DNA of 64,000 nucleotides from Bolinopsis microptera. Lineage: Eukaryota; Ctenophora; Tentaculata; Lobata; Bolinopsidae. Shown here piece by piece: positions 57,834 through 64,000 of this stretch (position 1 is the first letter of the stretch; each line of letters opens with the position of its first letter). The DNA lies in contig NC_087082.1 in assembly GCF_026151205.1 (NCBI RefSeq), positions 6,021,908 through 6,085,907 on the forward strand. The letters are read 5' to 3'. Position numbers and translations under genes: made by a program. Below the pieces are notes generated by a model. The model was given only the letters and a program-made list of their open reading frames with translations. It made no database searches and had not been told where the DNA came from.

Positions 57834-60357
57834 ATGACGTACGTTCGCAGTCAGGGCTTCAGAAGCATTTGGGTTAAACTAATCGTGTTTGTGGTGATGG
57901 TTGGCATTCCTGTGGTCTCCTTCTTCTTCGTCAATCAGTACAGAGGTAGGTACGGTGTTTAAAGGCTGGAGGTGAGGTAGATTATAAATTGAAATGGGAG
58001 GGAGGGAGAGGGAGGGGGAGCGAAAGGGGAGCGAGAGAGGGAGAGGGAGGAGAGTGAGAGGGAGGGAGAGAGGGAGGGGGAAGGAGAGCGAGAGGGAGGG
58101 AGGGAGAGAGGGAGAAGGAGGAGGGAGAGAGGGAGAGGGAGGGGGAGAGGGAGAGGAAGCGAGAGGGAGGGTCAGGGAGAGAAGGAGAGGGAGGGAGAGT
58201 CAGAGAGGGAGAGAGGGAGAGAGGGAGAAAGTGAATAAGAAAGTTAGAAAGGAGTTGTAAATGTAGAGGGGCTGGATTCTGGAAGCCAGAAGGGCGGAAA
58301 AGTTTGAGAAGAGGGATAGTGATAGTCGTCACTTTTAACCACGGCACATCATTTCACTCATCAGGATAATAAAAATGTTAAAATAAATACTTACAACGTT
58401 ACGCAACCATACAATTAATAGACAATTCACAGCGTATTCCACTTTAATTTACTGTTAGTGTTACATTTCTTAGGTACAGGATACAGAGGGAGGGGGAGCG
58501 AGAGGGAGGGAGCGAGATGGAGGGGGAGCGAGAGGGAGGGAGATAGTCGTATAATTTACTTCTACATTTCTTAGGTACAGGATACAAAGGCTGGCGGTAT
58601 CTGGACACTCTTGGTGATCCATCTTTTGCTCTTGATCGACAGTATCATGTTCCCATTTGGTATGCAGTGTTGGCCATCTATGGCATGGCAACATATGTTT
58701 TATGGTAAGTGAATGTGTATTTCTTGTGGAATTAAAATTTTGTTGACTCTAAGGTTTTAGAAGGTAATCGAAACTAGGTGATGAGAAAACTGCAAACTGA
58801 GAAAATGTATCAAACACTTCCAGTGTGAGATACATTTTAAATTTAACTACATTTTCTTTACTACAATTTGGTCAAATGGCACAATTGGCACAGTGCCAAT
58901 TTCCTTTCCAGAATCCAGTAGACGGTATTCATTATCAACATCAAAGGTGAGATCTGCATTACCAACGTAGCATCGTGTACCAATATGCTGAAACATACAA
59001 GACTTGAAACCCTACACTCCACAGGTACACAAACGGGCTAGTCCACAGCATAGGCCCTCTGATGGTGAGCTCTGTCAAGCTGCTGGTGGCGCTCATGTGG
59101 TTCCCAGTGTTCTTCTACTGGGAGGATATAGAGGCTACTTTTACCCTGTCTGCTGTGCTGTGGGTGGTGAATGGGATAACCATGGTGTTTTATGCAGGTT
59201 TGAGAACGGTGGTTCGTGATTTGGCGAACGGCCAAGATCACGTCATCATCGTTAAGAATAAGTAGAAAGTACTAGTATAAGTAGTAATAGTATATACTAT
59301 ATACTATAATTATAGTAGGGTAAAGTATTATGTGGTACAGTCAGCCACGTTATGAATACTACTTCAAATCGTTAGTTTATCACTCCTATAGGAAGTAGGA
59401 ACGTATTGGTATAACCAAGTACAGAATGGTAGCTAGTTTAACCAGAGTAAAGAGTTGCAGAACTACCTGTTTAGTTTTAAACTTCGACCCAACCCTCTTA
59501 TTAACAGTACATTAACTCATAGCAAACGTAATAAACTAGTACAATGATATTAAAGAGAGTTGTTTATCAGTCAGAGGAGGTTCACTATCCACCATTTCAA
59601 ACCCCTCCTCCCCAACTGGCATGTGCCTGATATCCCTCTCCTCACCCCTCACTCCTCTCCTCCCTCTCCCCAACTGGCATGTGCCTGATATCCTCCTCCC
59701 CTCCTCTCCTCCCCCTCTCCTCCCCCTCCCCAACTGGCATGTGCCTGATATCCCCCTCCTCACCCCTCCCTCCTCTTCTCCCCCTCCCCAACTGGCATGT
59801 GCCTGATATCCTCCTCCCCTCTCCCTCCTCTCCTCCCCCTCCCCAACTGGCATGTGCCTGATATCCTCCTCCCCTCCTCTCCTCCCCCTCCCCTCCCTCT
59901 CCCCAACTGTCATGTGCCTGACATCCTCCTCACCTCTCCCTCCTCTCCTCCCCCTCCCCAACTGGCATTTGCCTGATATCCCCCTCCGCTCACTCCTCTC
60001 CTCCCTCTCCCCTCCCTCTCCCCAACTGGCATTTGCCTGATATCCCCCTCCCCTCCGTCCTCTCCTCCCCGGCCTCCCCTCCCTCTCCCCAACTGTCATG
60101 TGCCTGATATCCCTTTCCTCACCCCTCCCTCCTCTCCTCCCCCTCCCCAACTGGCATTTGCCTGATATCCCCCTCCCCTCCCTCTCCCCAACTGGCATGT
60201 GCCTGATATCCCTCTCCTCAGTCCTCACCCCTCCCTCCTCTCCTCAGGAATGTTCCAGATGAGTGGGATGATGCTGATACCTGAACAAATTTGGCTGTCC
60301 TACATAACAGTCTGGACATACTTCTTGTGGGACTATGATGGTGATGATAGCACATGA
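57834..60357 (+). CDS. TSPO/MBR-family protein
   Basis: Four exons: 57834-57945, 58575-58704, 59025-59197 and 60248-60357. The 174-residue frame has consistent phases (1, 2, 1) and GT-AG borders. Five hydrophobic segments fit the family. TM1 is in VKLIVFVVMVGIPVVSFFF. The next segment has WYAVLAIYGMATYVLW, matching the W-x-LY-x-MG-x-x-Y-x-VW region. TM3 has LLVALMWFPVFFYWED (NLxWxPxFF in TSPO). TM4 is TLSAVLWVVNGITMVFY, and the last exon gives LIPEQIWLSYITVWTYFLW, matching LxPYxxWxxFxxxLNYxxW. TSPO proteins are outer-mitochondrial or related membrane proteins that bind porphyrins and sterols. Here the sequence is divergent and lacks several aromatic residues. Reading through the third donor would give a shorter form ending at 59265. 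Confidence 0.85.
57995..58250. repeat. Polypurine (GGGAGA)n tract in TSPO intron 1
   Basis: About 250 bp of almost pure purine on the plus strand (GAGGGAGGGAGAGGG-like). A smaller tract (58484-58542) lies just before the true exon 2 acceptor. Such tracts can form triplex DNA. ORFs across it are low complexity. Confidence 0.93.
59601..60240. repeat. ~55-bp minisatellite filling TSPO intron 3
   Basis: About 11 units of CCCCAACTGGCATGTGCCTG, ATATCC and a variable CTCCTCCCCTC pyrimidine stretch. It runs right up to the exon 4 acceptor (TCCTCAG at 60241-60247), so the repeat itself supplies the polypyrimidine tract. Confidence 0.93.
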
Positions 60358-62928
60358 AGAACCATCAGTGGAATTGAGATATCAGCAGCTATCAGATGGA
60401 ATATCCAAAAACTGCTGAAGTGAATGAATGTGCTATTTATTAACAATTTCTGAATATCAGACCAAACTTTTAATCTATTAATTTAAACTTTGATTCTTGT
60501 TCAATAAAATCGTTGGTATCATGGATTTTAATAAGGAACAATCGAGAAACCTTTTTGTCTTCTTTTTTTAAAGCATGGGGCATTCGGTTGTATTTACGAA
60601 ATCACCGTGTACGAATGACATTTTGGGCGGAAATATTTCGCTCAAACTCTTTTGTTTGCAGTGAAATGTTAGGAGGCCACACTAATATTTTAAAACAATC
60701 ACTGTCAAACCATTCAACGACAAGACACGAAAACTGTTGTTTTCATGGCACGTGGATTTAAACCATGAAGAAGAATAGATAAGCTGTCCCCATTTCATCC
60801 TACCAGACAACCCCAAACAAAGCAGAACCACCACGTGACCCAGTTTCCACCCTCAGTGCCAGGCTCCTTCCTCCCAGTACCAGGGGACTTCCTCCTCTTT
60901 TCCACTTATTACTCAACACCATGGTGCACTGTAGAGCACATGCGCAGTACTCCCCCTCAGGGCCCCACATCCCCTTATATTGCGCCTTATTAATTTGAAC
61001 TGGGCCCATGTGGATCAAACCTCTGTTCACCTAGTTAACATGTAGTCGAGCCTTATATCTATTGTATTCACGTGCAACCAGAGTAGAACACTAGTTATCA
61101 ATAACGGTGGAACATTAGTTCCTTAGTTTTTGTTACGGTTCATGTCCCTCACTATAAATGTATGCGGAGTGTGGAGTCAATGAGGCATGTGGGTTTACAC
61201 ACCACCAATGTGGCATGTGGACCACAGTGGTAACCATGACCACGGTGGTACCGTTCACGTGCTACTACCCTGGTGGGTTTAGACAATTAGAAGATGACTG
61301 TACCGTGAGAATAACCTCAACATTCAAACTTACTTAATTCGGGGTTTAATCTTACATCAGTGGATGTTTACCAGCCTGTCTGTTGAGGGCCCGAACTGCA
61401 CCCTCTAAATTAAATACACGAAATAACACGCACTATACCCACTGTACTTTACACTATAATAATCCCCCGAGTATATAGCACTAAAATACTCTTTCTATAA
61501 AAGGAGGGTTTATTTTAAGAGATAGCGGGGACATGACTACTGATAAGCGGGTAAAGTGATGATTGATAGGACTGATATCTCTGTGTAAAAAGGCGGGGAT
61601 GGCACCGTGCTTGATGACGGTTTTTGCCGAACTTTTTGACGATAAGAAAGTGCGATGTAGTGGCTGACTGGTGGGTAATGTTGACAGGGTGCTGGTGTAA
61701 AGGTGACGGTTACTAAGGGCTGCTGGTCTAAGTGTCAGGAGTAATGCGGTCTCTGACAAGGTGCTGTTTGTGGCGGGGTTTTAGCAGGCCATCTGTTGAA
61801 AACACTGATCTATGTTAATCTCTGATGTAATCGAAGGTTTGGAGATAAAATTGAGGCATATTTCCTGGCTCTGGTGGGTGGTAAGCTCTCTGTAAAAATG
61901 TGGTGACGGTTCTCTAATGTATAGAGCTGGTGGTAACAATATGTAAACAGGATGTAAATAAATATACAAACCACAAATAATTTACGTTACATTATAAATA
62001 AAATTGGTTAAATATATAAATCATTCGTCCAATTTGAATTATCATGTTCTGTAAAAAAAGAAAAAAGTTGATAGCATCAGTACCCTTGTTCAAATTGAAC
62101 AGACAAATATCAAATACTCTAGCTTTTGAATCAAACTAAAATATTTGATCAAATAATCCCAGAACTATATAAACCAAACTTCAGCTGCTCGTTTAAAAGT
62201 TGTCCAGGGAGGGAACTTTGTCCGGATGAGAGAAAGTTAAACCATCTAACCCAGGAAATTCGATTAGTTTTAACCTTGTCAGTGGTTTGCGGGTTCATAA
62301 AGACATGGGTTATTAGATCTTCACAATTTATTGGGTCTCAAAAGAGCAATGTGATCTCAGAGCAGTTTCTTAAATTGAATTTGTGACAATTGTCATAAAC
62401 CACGGGGTAATTTTAATGGGTTAAAACTTGCAATCAGTCCGAATTTAAGACCAAGATTTCGAAATATTTTGACGTACAAGTACTCATACAGTGCCTTTCT
62501 TGATAAAATATGGTAAGATCTGATAACTTCTGATGCAAGCTTCACCGGAAAAACTGTTTTAACAAATATCTATTAAACGTTTTAAACAAACATAAAACAT
62601 AGATAATAGAAATATATAAACCTTGAAGTTCAGCTTAAAGTTCAAAGCTCCATAGTTTAATCACCAAGTTGTAAACATCTTTACAAATTTCTCCCTAATA
62701 TCTTGTAATTCACGCCCACTCTGTCTCTCCTCGTGCTTGAATAAAGTCCACATAATAAACCAGAAGATACCCAAACTGCCAAGTCCCTTTAGTCAAGTCC
62801 ACAATCACCCCAAAGTGTCGCAAAATATCTCTATATCTCCAGCAAGCAAATGTGTAATCTCAGCAGTCTTTTTCATAGTAATTTCCACAATAAGACCCCC
62901 ATGATGGCTGTGTCTCCTGTGTCTCCTT
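60358..62928. other. TSPO 3' end, then no gene recognised
   Basis: AATAAA at 60503-60508 is the likely TSPO poly(A) signal. Beyond it, frames such as 61481-61759 (minus) lack recognisable motifs. Part of this stretch may be 3' UTR of the minus-strand gene ending at 62929. Confidence 0.5.
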
Positions 62929-63599
62929 TCACCAAGGTCTCCACAGAGGCAGAGAGTTGAAGGTAGATTGTGGGAGTCTGGTCCTCTCGGATAGCGGCTG
63001 TGTCATCAGGTTCATCTGAAGGAAGCAGGTCGTGAGAGGGAGAAGTTGGTAACAAAACAAAGCTAGTACTTTTCAAAATAACATTTTTTTTCAACCAGTT
63101 AAGATGAACGTACAGAACGCTCGACACAATATTAAATAGGATTCGAATAACGACAAAGATAAATTGAAGAAGGTAACTCACCAGTTCTTGTCGTGCAGTG
63201 AGAGTGCCTGGTTTTGGGATGAATGTGGAGAGTTGTGGTGGTTTGTTGGGGTTAGTCAGCATGGCAAGTCTGGCTTGAAGGGCTGCTTGGATAGCTGGAG
63301 ACAGCACTCTAGGGAAGCCGGACAGCGGGCTGAGGAGGAGTGTGTTAGGTATTCACAAAGGAACATAAGCTATCAGATTCTCAAAGACGTAGACTCATAA
63401 CTTTATAATTTTTTTATAGTTTAATCAGCATCAATCAGTAATCTCCGTTAGAAGTATATTTTTATTGCAAAAATGAAATGAAATAAGAAATCACCAATGA
63501 AACTTACTTGATCATGACTTGAGGTTTAGGTTTGATGAGTCCGGGAACACGGCCGGGATCTGAGGAAACACTTCCACTAATTGGGGGTGATCCACACAC
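62929..63599 (-). CDS. 3' exons of an unidentified proline-rich protein (partial)
   Basis: Exons 63599-63508, 63329-63182 and 63015-62929; the gene continues to the right of the first. The first encodes VCGSPPISGSVSS, then PGLIKPKPQVMIK. The second encodes LSGFPRVLSPAIQAALQARL, then AMLTNPNKPPQLSTFIPKPG. Borders follow phase and consensus. With the strong donor (CTG then GTGAGT) the last exon reads MNLMTQPLSERTRLPQ and ends PLWRPW. A weaker donor four bases on would instead give NEPDDTAAIREDQTPTIYLQ and a longer tail to 62873, which looks more protein-like. The region appears disordered, with a short helix (AIQAALQARLAML). Family not recognised. Confidence 0.55.
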
Positions 63600-64000
63600 C
63601 TGAAGAAAAGACTGTTAGATAAATTAATAACGGTATTTTTGATAACTTAGCTGCTTTCATAACATTTATTTCTTTTAGAATTTTCGTGTTTCCTTTCTCT
63701 TAAAGACTGCTGAAGGAAATCCGAGCTAACTTTGTGAACAGCCAACGTACGAGGGCAAAAGAGTAGTTAGCTGTCTACGCGAGCGAGTGACTTTTAATGA
63801 CCCCGCCATGACATGGCGGCAGGTTTATTGAAATTAAACCACTGTGAGGAACCGTCACCCTGATCTTTAATCGCTTATTAGCGTGAGAAGACCTGAGGTG
63901 AGGCTCCTTAATAATAGTCTAGCCCCGTTATTTACCCCAGTCTCGTGGTATTCTTACTCCCAGCCTATTTAATACCATTTTCAAGGGCTAAAACTTGCTG
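63600..64000. other. Probable intron of the minus-strand gene
   Basis: Sequence to the right of the acceptor at 63600. I see no exon before the window ends. Confidence 0.4.

Noticed and set aside
57982-58347. ORFs on both strands across the purine tract
   Set aside because: They encode only Arg/Glu/Gly or Ser/Pro/Leu repeats caused by the GGGAGA tract inside the TSPO intron.
59536-60228. 230-codon minus-strand ORF over TSPO intron 3
   Set aside because: It is the antisense of the minisatellite; other frames are equally open and there is no non-repeat domain.

Overview
The window looks like nuclear DNA of an invertebrate animal. It is AT-rich, its genes have short spliceosomal introns, and it encodes rhodopsin-class receptors, a ZIP-type metal transporter and a TSPO-type protein. 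It also holds several classes of eukaryotic transposon. I cannot name the phylum from sequence alone. All multi-exon models were assembled by eye from reading frame, splice-site consensus and phase; none is supported by transcript data.

Layout. Bases 1-11,200 and 18,900-20,400 carry a cluster of related seven-transmembrane receptors. Three copies look intact, each with three exons: two on the minus strand (7094-8493, 9593-11153) and one on the plus strand (18988-20387). An intronless relative (1655-4741) is a pseudogene cut in two by a CR1/Jockey-like retrotransposon. A decayed first exon lies at about 5281-5420. Bases 11,200-18,900 hold mainly transposon debris, minisatellites and a promoter-like block. 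The last two exons of a ZIP13/ZIP7-like transporter sit at 24613-27012. The DNA before and between them holds a 13-bp minisatellite split by a 2.2-kb hAT element, a 15-bp minisatellite and a 742-bp foldback element. A four-exon gene for a small secreted cysteine-containing protein lies at 29055-30663 (minus).

Bases 31,000-45,900 are mostly repeats, with a few tentative exons and an internally deleted RTE-like element (40754-42422). Bases 46,400-55,240 are three head-to-tail copies of a long repeat whose start is a hairpin. A full-length Penelope-like element with flanking direct repeats and a 16-bp target duplication is nested in the first copy. Two large minisatellites follow. A four-exon TSPO-like gene occupies 57834-60357, and the 3' exons of an unidentified minus-strand gene lie at the right edge.

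Themes. Transposons are nested in minisatellites and in other transposons, often with intact target duplications. Minisatellites and small elements run up to splice sites of host genes. The receptor copies are patchworks of nearly identical and diverged segments, which suggests gene conversion. I found no operon, CRISPR array, rRNA or credible complete tRNA gene.
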